A stretch of 64,000 bases of DNA from Leifsonia sp. fls2-241-R2A-40a (GCF_030209575.1 NZ_JARVRS010000001.1:1612001-1676000); one strand, 5' to 3'. Counted from the first letter of the stretch, positions 18,214 through 26,303 are shown. The notes: a model not told the origin generated them from the letters alone. Made by a program: numbers and translations.

Positions 18214-19197
18214 GTCCGGCTCGTCGGCGTCCCGGCGCTCACCGCGAGTCTTCAGGAGGCTCGCGGCCGCGGCGACGGCGATGGTCACGCCGATGAAGAC
18301 GAGCGAGAACCAGGTCGGGATCTCGGGGATCCACTCGACGTGGTGTCCGCCGTTGATGAACGGCAGCTCGTTGACGTGCAGGGCGTGGAACACGAGCTTC
18401 ACCCCGATGAAGGCGAGGATGACCGCCAGTCCCTGCGAGAGGTAGACGAGTCGCTCGAGCAGTCCGCCGATCAGGAAGAACAGCTGGCGGAGGCCCATCA
18501 GCGCGAAGGCGTTCGCCGTGAACACGATGTAGGCCTCGCTGGTGAGCCCGTAGATCGCCGGGATGGAGTCCACCGCGAAGACGACGTCGATGAGGCTGAT
18601 CGCGACGATGGTGAGCAGCATCGGAGTGACGAACCGGCGGCCGTCCTTCTTCACCGTGAGGCGGTCGCGGTTGTACTCGTCGGTCACCGGGAGGTGGCGG
18701 CGGACGAACCGCATCAGGCGGTTGTCGGAGGGGTCGGAGTCATGCGATCCGAACGCCTGGCGCCAGGCCAGGAAGAGCAGCAGCGCGCCGAAGAGGTAGA
18801 ACACCCACGAGTAGTTGTCGATGAGCGTCGCGCCGACGGCGATGAAGGCGCCGCGCAGGATGAGCGCGATGATGATGCCGATCATCAGCACCTTCTGCTG
18901 GTAGGCCTTCGGCACCGCGAAGGCCGACATCACGAGCAGGAAGACGAACAGGTTGTCGACCGACAGCACCTTCTCGGTGAGGTAGCCGGCGAAGTACTCG
19001 CCGCCGTAGGTCCAGCCGGACACCATGCCGATGCCGACACCGAACAGCAGAGCCAGGCCGATGTAGAAGGCGGACCAGCGCGCCGACTCGCCGATGCTCG
19101 GCTCATGCGGCTTGCGGACATGCGCGAAGAACTCGTAGACGAAGAACGCGATCGTGATCGCGATCGTGATGATCCAGATGAGCGGGGTGACCTGCAC
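18160..19197 (-). CDS. TerC-family membrane protein (probable Mn2+ exporter)
   Basis: A 345-residue TerC/Alx-type integral membrane protein with roughly eight to nine helices. Family signatures are SVDNLFVFLLVMSAFAVP and DVVFAVDSIPAI, both with conserved Asp residues that bind metal in the YceF/Alx/MeeY type exporters. The start is set at GTG 19197, which has GGAG five bases upstream. A longer frame beginning with TTG at 19233 would start inside the 3' strand of the upstream riboswitch aptamer. Control by a manganese riboswitch makes Mn2+ efflux, perhaps loading secreted metalloenzymes, the likely role. The 3' end overlaps the LtrA gene. Confidence 0.9.
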   Translation of the reverse strand: MQVTPLIWIITIAITIAFFVYEFFAHVRKPHEPSIGESARWSAFYIGLALLFGVGIGMVSGWTYGGEYFAGYLTEKVLSVDNLFVFLLVMSAFAVPKAYQQKVLMIGIIIALILRGAFIAVGATLIDNYSWVFYLFGALLLFLAWRQAFGSHDSDPSDNRLMRFVRRHLPVTDEYNRDRLTVKKDGRRFVTPMLLTIVAISLIDVVFAVDSIPAIYGLTSEAYIVFTANAFALMGLRQLFFLIGGLLERLVYLSQGLAVILAFIGVKLVFHALHVNELPFINGGHHVEWIPEIPTWFSLVFIGVTIAVAAAASLLKTRGERRDADEPDSGARGSVTARDPGRSAG

Positions 19198-19225
19198 CGG
19201 GACTCCAAGGGGGTAGGCGGAACGT

Positions 19226-19333
19226 CTGCCCAAGGTCTCCTCCGCCCCGACGAGGTCGGGACCAGTGGCCCGGGATGCGATGGCGCATCCGTATTGACGG
19301 GCTCAGTGCGAAGCGGGAGTACTCCCCTTGTGT
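19226..19333 (-). promoter_or_regulatory. yybP-ykoY-type manganese riboswitch upstream of terC
   Basis: Read on the minus strand, the leader has ACAAGGGGAGTA (19333-19322) at its 5' side, CCCGTCAATACGG in the middle, and GAGACCTTGGGC (19237-19226) at its 3' side. These are the conserved blocks of the yybP-ykoY aptamer (AAAGGGGAGUA, GUCAAU, GAGACCUUUG). CAAGG and CCTTG form the closing P1 stem. CAAGGGG (19330-19324) can alternatively pair with CCCCTTG (19212-19206), which lies against the GGAG ribosome site. That gives a plausible switch between P1 and occlusion of translation. This is recognition by eye, not a covariance-model score. Confidence 0.78.
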
Positions 19334-19392
19334 CCTCCGATCCTATCGGCGCCGAGCCTGGTGAGACTCTGGGAATCCGGTTGGAGCCGCGC

Positions 19393-20115
19393 TCACAGGT
19401 CGAGCCCGGTGTGCTCGCGCAACGCATCCACGAGCCGGTCCTGGAAGCCCTCGTCTCCGACGGAGGGATGCGGTCGCTGCTGCCGCTGGTGGTGCCAGTA
19501 CGCCGAGGTCCGGGTCGCCGGATCCTCCCCCTCGGCCAGCCAGACCTGCGTGCGGTGGCCGAGTTGGAGGTCGTCCGGGGCGCCGCGGCCGCCCATGCGC
19601 GTCGGCACCCAGCCGGGGTCGACCGCGTTGCTGAAGACCCCGGGGCGAAGCCGGGGGAGCGCTGCCGCGAGTGTCGTGACCAGCAGTTTGCTGTCGGAGT
19701 AGGAGGCCGTCGTTGTGAGCCCGTCCCAGTCGAGGCCGTCGAGCCGGGGATGCCCTCCCCGGTGCATCCCGCTGCTCAGGTAGACCACGCGCTCGGCGGG
19801 CACGAGGGCCGTCAGCACATAGGGCGCCACGACGTTGACGGGCAGGATGCCGCGACCGTCGATCACGCCCGCATTGTGGATGACGGCATCCACCCCGCCC
19901 GCCTCGGCCACCGCGGCGGCCAGCGCGCGCACCTCCGACGGGTCGGACAGCTCGGCTGGGATGATCACGGCCTGCTCGCCGAGCACCCGCCGCAGGTCGC
20001 CTGCGCGCTCGAGGCTCCGCGCGTGGCCGAGGACGGTGTGCCCGTCCTCGGCCAGTTCGCGGGCCGCTCCGAGCCCCAGTCCGCTTCCCGCGCCGGTCAC
20101 CAGAACCCTCGCCAT
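19393..20115 (-). CDS. SDR-family oxidoreductase
   Basis: A 240-residue short-chain dehydrogenase/reductase with TGAGSGLGLG at residues 7-16, the IHNAGV motif, a catalytic Ser in VVYLSSGMHRG and YSDSK (YxxxK). VDPGWVPTRMGG follows, as in the retinol dehydrogenase-like branch. The C-terminus lacks a membrane anchor. It is the second gene of the operon after the alpha/beta hydrolase (22-base gap) and so is probably transcribed from the ECF41-type promoter at 20913-20939. Substrate unknown. Confidence 0.86.
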   Translation of the reverse strand: MARVLVTGAGSGLGLGAARELAEDGHTVLGHARSLERAGDLRRVLGEQAVIIPAELSDPSEVRALAAAVAEAGGVDAVIHNAGVIDGRGILPVNVVAPYVLTALVPAERVVYLSSGMHRGGHPRLDGLDWDGLTTTASYSDSKLLVTTLAAALPRLRPGVFSNAVDPGWVPTRMGGRGAPDDLQLGHRTQVWLAEGEDPATRTSAYWHHQRQQRPHPSVGDEGFQDRLVDALREHTGLDL

Positions 20116-20137
20116 GCTGAGCCCCCTCCGTCACCGT

Positions 20138-20863
20138 TCAGGCTACGACGACCGCCCCCACCGCTTCCAGGATCATCTCCGCGACCGGGCCGGGCTGCGA
20201 CACGCTGAGCGCGTGCGATCCGCCCGGGACCTCGCGCACGCCACGCGCCTGCGCCCGCTCGGCCCCCGCGCGGTGCTCGGCGACCGGGATGTTGAGGTCG
20301 GCGTCGCTGAAGACGCACCAGGTCGGCACGGTCTTCCAGGCGGGCGTCGCGGCGGCGAGACCCTCGGTGAGGGCCGCCTGGGTCACCGGGCGCTGGGTGG
20401 CCGCCATCAGCGCGGCGGTGCGCTCGTCCACATCGGCGGCGAACTGGTGGTGGAAGGCGTCGGGACGGATGACGAGGTCGACGTTCCCATCGGAGAGCGG
20501 ATGCGGCTCCAGCGCGTCCGCGAGGGTGCTGCCCGGGAACTCCGTGGACAGGTCGAATGCGGTCTTCCCGTGCTCCGGCACGAACGCGTTCACGTAGACG
20601 AGGCCGACGACGGATTCGTTCTCCGCGCCGGCCTCCGAGATGACGAGGCCGCCGTAGGAGTGACCCACGAGGACCACCGGGCCGCCGACCCCGGCGATCA
20701 CGTCTCGGACGTACGCGGCGTCTCGCGCCAGGCCGCGAAGCGGGTTGGCCGCGGCGATGACACGGACCGACTGCTCATGCAGCCGCTCGATGACGCCGTT
20801 CCAGCTCGAGGAGTCGGCGAAGGCGCCGTGCACCAGCACGACGGTGGGTTTCTGGTCGGTCAT
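20138..20863 (-). CDS. Alpha/beta hydrolase (EstC/salicylate-esterase-like)
   Basis: A 241-residue hydrolase of the alpha/beta fold. VVLVHGAFADSSSWNGV gives the oxyanion hole, VGHSYGG near residue 98 the nucleophile Ser, VFSDADLNIP the acid region and GGSHALSVSQP the His. This pattern is seen in the small cytoplasmic esterases of the pyrethroid hydrolase/methyl-ketone esterase type. The ATG at 20863 has GGAAAGGA upstream; the longer frame from 20893 lacks such a site. It is the first gene behind an ECF41-type promoter whose -10 region is about 50 bases upstream. Confidence 0.88.
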   Translation of the reverse strand: MTDQKPTVVLVHGAFADSSSWNGVIERLHEQSVRVIAAANPLRGLARDAAYVRDVIAGVGGPVVLVGHSYGGLVISEAGAENESVVGLVYVNAFVPEHGKTAFDLSTEFPGSTLADALEPHPLSDGNVDLVIRPDAFHHQFAADVDERTAALMAATQRPVTQAALTEGLAAATPAWKTVPTWCVFSDADLNIPVAEHRAGAERAQARGVREVPGGSHALSVSQPGPVAEMILEAVGAVVVA

Positions 20864-20912
20864 GGGGATGTCCTTTCCGGTTGGAGACGCCACTCGCGGC
20901 GCCTGCAGCTAG

Positions 20913-20939
20913 GACCGGATGGCCGTCCCGGGCGTGACA
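20913..20939 (-). promoter_or_regulatory. ECF41-type promoter of the hydrolase/SDR operon
   Basis: On the minus strand TGTCACG (20939-20933), 16 bases, then GGTC (20916-20913), followed by CTAGCT. The known ECF41 consensus is TGTCACA and CGTC. This box and spacer match those in front of three other operons nearby, and CCATCCGGTCCTAGCT is shared almost base for base with the promoter at 26222-26248. Confidence 0.75.
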
Positions 20940-20951
20940 GACGCGCACGGA

Positions 20952-21386
20952 TCAGGACCATTCGGTGAGCTTGGCCGGGTTGGCCACGACCCAGACGTGG
21001 TCGACCGCCCCCGGTCTGCCGCTCAGCGCGACGACCGCGACGGCCCGGCCGGCGCGGAATGCCAGGAGTCCAGGGCCGCCGTTGACCGCACGCAACTCCA
21101 ACCGCAGGGATGCCGGGTCGCCGAGCGTGCGGCGCAGCAGGGTCAGCGCCGCCGCGATCCCGGGCACGGACGCCGGTGGCCCGCCCGCCCGCTCGCCCGG
21201 GCGGCCCTGCTCCTCGCAGCCGGCGCCGGTGTCGACGACGACGCACACGCCGCCCCCGAGCAGCCGTGCGAGCGTCCACGCATCGTCGGCCAGGTAGGCG
21301 TCGCGGAATCCCCTGACGAGCGCGGCGCGGCCGCGGTCACGCCGCACCCGCCGCCCGCGTCGTCCCGGGGTGCGCCATCGCCTCAT
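20952..21386 (-). CDS. Stand-alone SnoaL/NTF2-like domain protein, related to the ECF41 C-terminal domain
   Basis: A 144-residue protein with a basic N-terminal tail (about 25 residues) and one SnoaL-like domain. It ends in HVWVVANPAKLTEWS, which parallels the C-terminal LQWVLNPEKLERM of the ECF41 sigma factor encoded 3 kb upstream, including the NPxKL signature. The sigma factor's DGGG motif corresponds to a degenerate VDTGAG here. It has no sigma2 or sigma4 region. The ATG at 21386 has GGAGG eight bases upstream and lies inside the end of the cytochrome b gene (50-base overlap), so translation is coupled. A role as ligand binder or partner/decoy for the sigma factor is inference. Confidence 0.75.
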   Translation of the reverse strand: MRRWRTPGRRGRRVRRDRGRAALVRGFRDAYLADDAWTLARLLGGGVCVVVDTGAGCEEQGRPGERAGGPPASVPGIAAALTLLRRTLGDPASLRLELRAVNGGPGLLAFRAGRAVAVVALSGRPGAVDHVWVVANPAKLTEWS

Positions 21387-23013
21387 CCGTTCGTCCTCCA
21401 GCGTCGTCGCCGGCCGCTCCGCCGACCGCCTCGCCGACCGCGGCCGGTCCGTCCGCCGGTTCCAGGCGGTCCTCGAAGTACACACGCGACAGCGCGGCGC
21501 GCACGCGCTCGCTGAGCCGGAGTCGTCCATCCTCGTCGGGTCGCGCCCGGAAGCTGTGCGCGGCGGTGGGGCCGGCGAGGCGGGGGACTTCGTCCGCATC
21601 CACGGTGCCGTGCAGCTCGACGTACTCGCCGCCGGGCAGCCGGACGATGCGGCCCGACTCGTACCCGTGCAGCAGGATGTCGCGGTCGCGCTTCTGCAGC
21701 GCGAGGCACACCCGCCGGGTGAGGACGACCGCCACGACCGGTCCGAGCACGACGAGCGCCTGATACGAGGCGACCACCGATTCGACCGAGAGATGGAAGT
21801 GCGTGGCCACCAGGTCGGCGCTCCCCGCTCCCCACAGCGCCGCATAGAAGACGATCCCCGCGACGCCGACTCCTGTGCGGGTGGGCTCGTTGCGCGGCCG
21901 GTCGAGCAGGTTGTGGTCGCGATGGTCGCCGGTGACCCACTCCTCCACGAACGGGTAGACCGCGACGGCGAGCAGGAACAGCCCGACAACGGCGAGCGGG
22001 ATGAGGATTGCGAGCGTCCAGGTGCGCCCGAGCCACTCGAACTCCCACCCGGGCGGGACCAGGCGCAGGGCGCCGTCGAGGAACCCGGTGTACCAGTCGG
22101 GCTGGCTCCCGGCGGAGGCGTCGGCCGGCGACGACGGTCCGTACAGCCACACGGGGCTGACGGTGACGGTCGCGGCGATGAGGACGATCGCCCCGGTCGC
22201 GATGGCGAGCAGGCCTCCGGCGCGTGCGGCGAGCTCCGGCAGCACCGGGACGCCGACGATCCGGTCCTCGGTACGGCCCGGGCCGGCGAACTGCGCCGGC
22301 TTGGTCACGTAGGCGCTCCGCCACCGGGCGGCCAGCAGCAGCACGAGCAGCACGGGGACCACCGCGACGTGGATCGGGTACAGGTTCTCGATGATCCGCC
22401 CGGGGAACTCACCGCCGAACAGCAGGGCCGACAGCCAGGTACCGGCGACGGGGATGCCGAGGACGATCCCTTCGACGATCCGCAGCCCCGTGCCCGAGAG
22501 CATGTCGTCGGGGAGTGCGTAGCCGCTCCATCCGCCCAGCAGCGCGACGAGCAGGATGCCGAAGAGCAGCAGCCAGGACAGCCGGCGCGGCCGGCGGAAG
22601 GCGCCCGTGAAGAACGAGACCGCGAGTTGCAGCATCACCGCGGCGGGCAGCAGCAGTGCGGCCCAGTGGTGCGCCTGACGCAGTAGCAGTCCGCCCGGGA
22701 ACTCGAACGAGATCGCGAGGGTCGACCGGAAGGCCTTCGACATCTCCGCGCCCGCGAGCGGGAGGTACGGACCGTCGTAGGTGACGCGGGTGCTCGACGG
22801 CGTGTACACGAACATGAGGACGAACCCGGTGACGAACAGCACGACGATGCAGGCGAGCGCGATCACGCCGAACATGCTGGTCCAGTGCAGCGGCACGCGG
22901 CGGCTGCGCAGCTCGCCGGCGAGCGCGGCCGCGCGCCGGCCGGCCGACGTTCCGGACAGCACCCGCCCGGCGCGTGCGGTGAACGAGACGCGAGGCCTCC
23001 GGTCGACGTTCAT
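21337..23013 (-). CDS. Cytochrome bc1-type cytochrome b homologue (QcrB paralogue), probably lacking heme bH
   Basis: A 558-residue membrane protein matching actinobacterial QcrB along its whole length: about eight to nine helices, the Qo-site motif PDWYTGF and the hydrophilic C-terminal extension. In helix B, RQAHHWAALL keeps the first heme His, but the residue 14 positions later is Gln (VMLQLAV) where QcrB has His. In helix D, LYPIHVAVV keeps the first His, but the partner position is Arg (LAARWRS). Thus the bL ligands remain and both bH ligands are lost. No Rieske or cytochrome c gene is nearby. It follows the NDH-2 gene with an ATGA overlap, suggesting a shared quinone pool. Confidence 0.87.
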   Translation of the reverse strand: MNVDRRPRVSFTARAGRVLSGTSAGRRAAALAGELRSRRVPLHWTSMFGVIALACIVVLFVTGFVLMFVYTPSSTRVTYDGPYLPLAGAEMSKAFRSTLAISFEFPGGLLLRQAHHWAALLLPAAVMLQLAVSFFTGAFRRPRRLSWLLLFGILLVALLGGWSGYALPDDMLSGTGLRIVEGIVLGIPVAGTWLSALLFGGEFPGRIIENLYPIHVAVVPVLLVLLLAARWRSAYVTKPAQFAGPGRTEDRIVGVPVLPELAARAGGLLAIATGAIVLIAATVTVSPVWLYGPSSPADASAGSQPDWYTGFLDGALRLVPPGWEFEWLGRTWTLAILIPLAVVGLFLLAVAVYPFVEEWVTGDHRDHNLLDRPRNEPTRTGVGVAGIVFYAALWGAGSADLVATHFHLSVESVVASYQALVVLGPVVAVVLTRRVCLALQKRDRDILLHGYESGRIVRLPGGEYVELHGTVDADEVPRLAGPTAAHSFRARPDEDGRLRLSERVRAALSRVYFEDRLEPADGPAAVGEAVGGAAGDDAGGRTDEAMAHPGTTRAAGAA

Positions 23014-24374
23014 CGCGGGCTCCCGGCGGTCTCGGGCTCGGCATCCGCCGGGCGCTCCTGGACCGGCCGCGTCCCGCCGAGGAACGCGCGGCGCGGATGC
23101 TGTACCGAGAGCAGCGAGATGATGTCGCGTCCGAAGACGACGGCGCTCGCCCAGACCAGCAGGACCCGCACCTTGCGCTCCCAGGTCGGGATGGCGAGCA
23201 CGTGGTATCCGCGGTGCATCACCCAGGCGAGGAAGCCGGTGATCACGATCCCGCGCCACTGGAAGATGCCCTTCCCGAGCCCGAGCGTCGCGACCACGCC
23301 GAGACTGTGGTGCACGTAGTCCGTGGGCTCCTCGCCGCGCAGCGTCGCCACGATGTTCTTGGCCAGGCGCTTCGCCTGCCGCACGGCGTGCTGCGCGTTG
23401 GGGACGGTGAGGGCGCCCTCGATCGGCGACGCCAGATCCGGCACGGCGGCGTCGTCGCCGGCGGCCCAGGCATCCGGGACGATCCCCTCGGGCGTGGCCA
23501 CGCGCAGGTCCGCGCGGACCGTGACCGAACCCCGCGCGGTCACCGGCAGGTCGGTGCGGTTGGCGACGACCGGGTTGGCGCCGTTGCCGGCCGTCCACAC
23601 GATCGTGTGCGCATCGAACTCCTCGCCGGTCGAGAGCACCAGGTGGCCGCCGTCCGCCGAGATCAGCTGCGCGCCGAGATGGATGTGCGCCCCGCGCTGC
23701 TCCAGCGACCGCACCACCCAGCGACCCGGCTCGTCCGTGACCTCGGGCAGGATGCGGTCCCGCGCCTCCACCAGGTGGAACGCCAGGTCGGAGAAGCGCA
23801 GCTCCGGGTACGACTTCAGCAGCGCCGTCGCCAGCGACAGCAGCTCGCCGAACCCTTCGACGCCCGAGAAGCCGCCGCCGACGAAGGCGACCGTCAGCAG
23901 CCGCGACCGCTCCGGTCCGGGAGGGAGCACGGACGCCCGGTCGAAGGCGTCGAGGAGGCGGTCGCGGATGGCCACCGCCTCCTCGACATGCTTCATCCCG
24001 ATCGCGTTCTCGATCACCCCCGGGATGGGGAAGGTGCGCGTCACGGCGCCCGCGGTGACCACGATGATGTCGTAGCCGAGCTCGAACGCATCCCCATCCT
24101 GCGGCTGCACCACGACGGTCTTCGACGAGTGGTCGATGCGGGTGACGGACGCGTGGATGAGGCGCGCTCGCCGCAGGTGGCTGCGCAGCGAGATCGCCGC
24201 GTGACGCGCCTCGATCGAGCCGGCCGCGACCTCGGGGAGGAACGGCTGATAGGTCATGTACGGCCGGGGGTCGATCACGACGATCTCGGCCTCGTCCCGC
24301 CGGAGCGTCTTCTCCAGCTTCCATGCAGTGTAGAAACCGGCGTAGCCGCCGCCCACCACGAGGATCCGGCGCAT
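23010..24374 (-). CDS. Type II NADH dehydrogenase-like FAD oxidoreductase
   Basis: A 454-residue two-dinucleotide-binding flavoprotein. The FAD motif VVGGGYAGFYTA is at the N-terminus, the NAD(P)H motif FVGGGFSGVEG around residue 175, and the FAD-closing DAWAAGDDAAVPD around 300. The GKGIFQWRGIVITGFLAWVMHRGYH segment gives the hydrophobic C-terminal part typical of membrane-associated NDH-2. Such enzymes pass electrons from NADH to quinone without pumping protons. It heads the operon with the cytochrome b and SnoaL genes, directly behind an ECF41-type promoter, and has a GGAGG ribosome site. Confidence 0.9.
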   Translation of the reverse strand: MRRILVVGGGYAGFYTAWKLEKTLRRDEAEIVVIDPRPYMTYQPFLPEVAAGSIEARHAAISLRSHLRRARLIHASVTRIDHSSKTVVVQPQDGDAFELGYDIIVVTAGAVTRTFPIPGVIENAIGMKHVEEAVAIRDRLLDAFDRASVLPPGPERSRLLTVAFVGGGFSGVEGFGELLSLATALLKSYPELRFSDLAFHLVEARDRILPEVTDEPGRWVVRSLEQRGAHIHLGAQLISADGGHLVLSTGEEFDAHTIVWTAGNGANPVVANRTDLPVTARGSVTVRADLRVATPEGIVPDAWAAGDDAAVPDLASPIEGALTVPNAQHAVRQAKRLAKNIVATLRGEEPTDYVHHSLGVVATLGLGKGIFQWRGIVITGFLAWVMHRGYHVLAIPTWERKVRVLLVWASAVVFGRDIISLLSVQHPRRAFLGGTRPVQERPADAEPETAGSPR

Positions 24375-24417
24375 GGTGTGCCTCCTGTCTCACCTGACTG
24401 GTGCGTTCACCAGCTAT

Positions 24418-24444
24418 GACAAGACAGGCCGCCCGTTTGTGACA
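24418..24444 (-). promoter_or_regulatory. ECF41-type promoter of the NDH-2/cytochrome b operon
   Basis: On the minus strand TGTCACA (24444-24438), exactly 16 bases, then TGTC (24421-24418). The ATG of the NDH-2 gene is 44 bases beyond the -10 box. The -10 has T where other local copies have G and the known consensus has C, but the GTC core is kept. Confidence 0.7.
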
Positions 24445-24451
24445 GCCGCGA

Positions 24452-25345
24452 TCAGGCGGGGACGGGCATGCGCTCCAGCTTCTCGGGATTGAGCACCCAC
24501 TGGAGCCGGCGGATGCCGTCCGGAGTGACGTCCAGCGTCAGGAACGCCACCAGCGCGCCGTCGCGGACGAGCACCGCAGCGGGGGCGCCGTTCGCCTCGA
24601 CGATGTGCACGGTCCCCTCCCAGAACCGGCCGTGGAACGCGTGCAGGTACTTGGCCACGGTCTCCGGCGTGAACACCGGGATCCTAGAGGCGCGCGCCAG
24701 GCCGCCGCCGTCGGCGTAGCTGACGATGTCGGCCGTGAACATCCGCTCCAGCTCGCCGATGTCTCCGGACTTCGCGGCCTCGAGGAAGGCCTCGAGCATC
24801 CGCTTCTGCTGCGCATGGTCGACCTCGCGCACGTCCCGCTCCTCGGCGAGGTGCTTGCGCGCCCGGCTGACCAACTGGCGGGCAGAGGCTTCCGATCCCT
24901 GGATGATCTCGGCGATCTGCCCGTAGGGATAGTCGAACGCCTCGCGCAGGACGTAGGCCGCGCGCTCCGTCGGCGTCAGCTTCTCCAGCAGGACGAGCAC
25001 CGCGAACTCCAGCGCCTCCCCGCGCTCTGCACCCAGAAGCGGGTCGGCGCTGGTGTCGACCGGCTCGGGAAGCCACGGCCCGATGTAGGTCTCGCGCCGC
25101 ACCCGCGCCGACTGCGCCTGGTTGATGGCCAGCCGCGTCGCCGTGGTCGCCAGGAACGCCGCGGGTTCGCGGACCACCGAGCGGTCGGTCTGCTGCCACC
25201 GCTCCCAGGTGTCCTGCACGATGTCCTCGGCATCCGCCACCGTTCCGAGCATCCGGTACGCGATGCCGAACAGGCGGGGGCGCACGGCCGCGAAGGTTCG
25301 CGCGGCCGCGTCCAGATCATCGTGGTGCTTCGTCTCCCCGGGCAT
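24452..25345 (-). CDS. ECF41-group RNA polymerase sigma factor (SigJ-like) with fused SnoaL domain
   Basis: A 297-residue sigma factor. Region 2 spans about 15-85 (RLFGIAYRMLGTVADAEDIVQDTW) and region 4 about 130-180 (LTPTERAAYVLREAFDYPYGQIAEII). The three ECF41 hallmarks are present: WLPEP between the sigma domains, DGGG at the start of the fused SnoaL-like domain and NPEKL near the C-terminus. In this group the fused domain replaces a separate anti-sigma factor and both assists and inhibits the sigma core. The gene lies nine bases after the NmrA gene, so it is transcribed from the promoter at 26166-26192 and is likely autoregulated. Confidence 0.93.
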   Translation of the reverse strand: MPGETKHHDDLDAAARTFAAVRPRLFGIAYRMLGTVADAEDIVQDTWERWQQTDRSVVREPAAFLATTATRLAINQAQSARVRRETYIGPWLPEPVDTSADPLLGAERGEALEFAVLVLLEKLTPTERAAYVLREAFDYPYGQIAEIIQGSEASARQLVSRARKHLAEERDVREVDHAQQKRMLEAFLEAAKSGDIGELERMFTADIVSYADGGGLARASRIPVFTPETVAKYLHAFHGRFWEGTVHIVEANGAPAAVLVRDGALVAFLTLDVTPDGIRRLQWVLNPEKLERMPVPA

Positions 25346-25354
25346 GGTCAGATG

Positions 25355-26116
25355 CTAGCGAGCGTTCTCCAGCCAGCGGGAGTAGGTGATCCGGCCGAAT
25401 CGCTGGTCCGTGACCGCCGGGTCGTTGCCCGGCGTGAGCGACCGGTCGTCGACGGTGCCGCCGAAATACCCGGCGCTCGGTTCGGTCACGACCGTGCGAC
25501 TGTCGCCGGTCGCGGCGAACAGCCGCCTTGCGGCATCGTCGAGCCGCAGCGGCTCCGGTCCGGCCAGCTCGACGATGCCGTCCAGCGGCTCGGCTGCGGC
25601 TACCTCGGCGAGCGCCTCCGAGACGTCGGCCGCTGCGATGGGCTGCATGAGCACATTCGACAGCACCGTGGTCCCGTCCTTCGTGCCGCCATCCGCCAGT
25701 GGGCCGATGAACTCGAAGAACTGGGTCGCCCGCACGATGCTGAACGGGATGCCGCTCTCGCGCACGATGCGCTCCTGCGCGACCTTCGCCCGCATGTAGC
25801 CGATATCGGGCAGACGGTCGGCGCCGACGATCGAGAGGACGACGTGGTGGCGGACTCCGGCATCCTTCTCGGCGGCGACCAGGTTGCCGGTGGACCGCTC
25901 GAAGAACTCCAGCACCGGGCCGTCCTCGAACGACGGCGCGTTCGGAGTGTCGACCACGACGTCGGCGCCGCGCAGCGCCTCGGCCAGCCCGTCGCCGCGG
26001 ACGGTGTCCACCCCGGTCGAGGGAGAGGCGGCGACGGCGTCGTGCCCCTGCTCCTGCAGCAGCTCGACGACCCTGCGGCCGATCAGCCCGGTTCCTCCGA
26101 TGACGACGATCCTCAT
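25355..26116 (-). CDS. NmrA-like NAD(P)H-binding SDR protein
   Basis: A 253-residue atypical SDR. VVIGGTGLIGRRVV gives the glycine-rich NAD(P) site, and the active-site YMRAKVAQE keeps Tyr and Lys in the YxxxK spacing. It is similar over its whole length to the divergent neighbour at 26304-27062 (for example FFEF, KVAQE, RESGIPF), so the pair are duplicates facing away from a shared promoter region. Proteins of this type sense or use NADPH or a quinone and often accompany ECF41 sigma genes. First gene of the operon containing the sigma gene. Confidence 0.88.
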   Translation of the reverse strand: MRIVVIGGTGLIGRRVVELLQEQGHDAVAASPSTGVDTVRGDGLAEALRGADVVVDTPNAPSFEDGPVLEFFERSTGNLVAAEKDAGVRHHVVLSIVGADRLPDIGYMRAKVAQERIVRESGIPFSIVRATQFFEFIGPLADGGTKDGTTVLSNVLMQPIAAADVSEALAEVAAAEPLDGIVELAGPEPLRLDDAARRLFAATGDSRTVVTEPSAGYFGGTVDDRSLTPGNDPAVTDQRFGRITYSRWLENAR

Positions 26117-26165
26117 GACGTTCTCCGTTCCCGGCCCGCGGTCCGTCCGCGCGCTCGATGACTAC

Positions 26166-26192
26166 GACCGGACAGCGGGCGCGTCTGTGACA
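26166..26192 (-). promoter_or_regulatory. ECF41-type promoter of the NmrA-sigma operon
   Basis: On the minus strand TGTCACA (26192-26186), 16 bases, then GGTC (26169-26166) followed by GTAGTC. The start codon of the NmrA gene is 50 bases beyond. A second TGTCACA on the same strand (26210-26204) lies 18 bases further upstream in the repeat array. Confidence 0.75.
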
Positions 26193-26240
26193 GCGGGCGC
26201 GTCTGTGACAGCGGGCGCGTCTGTCACAGCCGGCGCGTCC
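26171..26240. repeat. 18-base tandem repeats carrying TGTGACA boxes
   Basis: Three identical 18-base units (26171-26188, 26189-26206, 26207-26224), each reading GACAGCGGGCGCGTCTGT, are followed by a degenerate fourth (26225-26240). At the unit borders they form TGTGACA twice (the -35 box for leftward transcription) and, through one base change, TGTCACA once for rightward transcription. Confidence 0.9.
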
Positions 26241-26248
26241 ATCCGGTC
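26222..26248 (+). promoter_or_regulatory. ECF41-type promoter of the NmrA/SnoaL operon
   Basis: TGTCACA (26222-26228), 16 bases, then GGTC (26245-26248) followed by CTAGCT. The ATG of the downstream gene is 55 bases beyond, with GGAGGAGAG as ribosome site. The stretch CCATCCGGTCCTAGCT also occurs at the hydrolase promoter. Confidence 0.77.
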
Positions 26249-26303
26249 CTAGCTACCGGGGCCGCGCGGTGCGGTCGTTCCGACAGCTGGAGGAGAGAGA
26301 ACC

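Noticed and set aside
19198-19233. Longer TerC start at TTG 19233
   Set aside because: The codon lies inside the 3' strand of the riboswitch aptamer, while GTG 19197 has its own GGAG site and matches the usual TerC N-terminus.
26171-26240. CRISPR-like array
   Set aside because: The units are contiguous 18-base repeats without spacers and coincide with promoter boxes.
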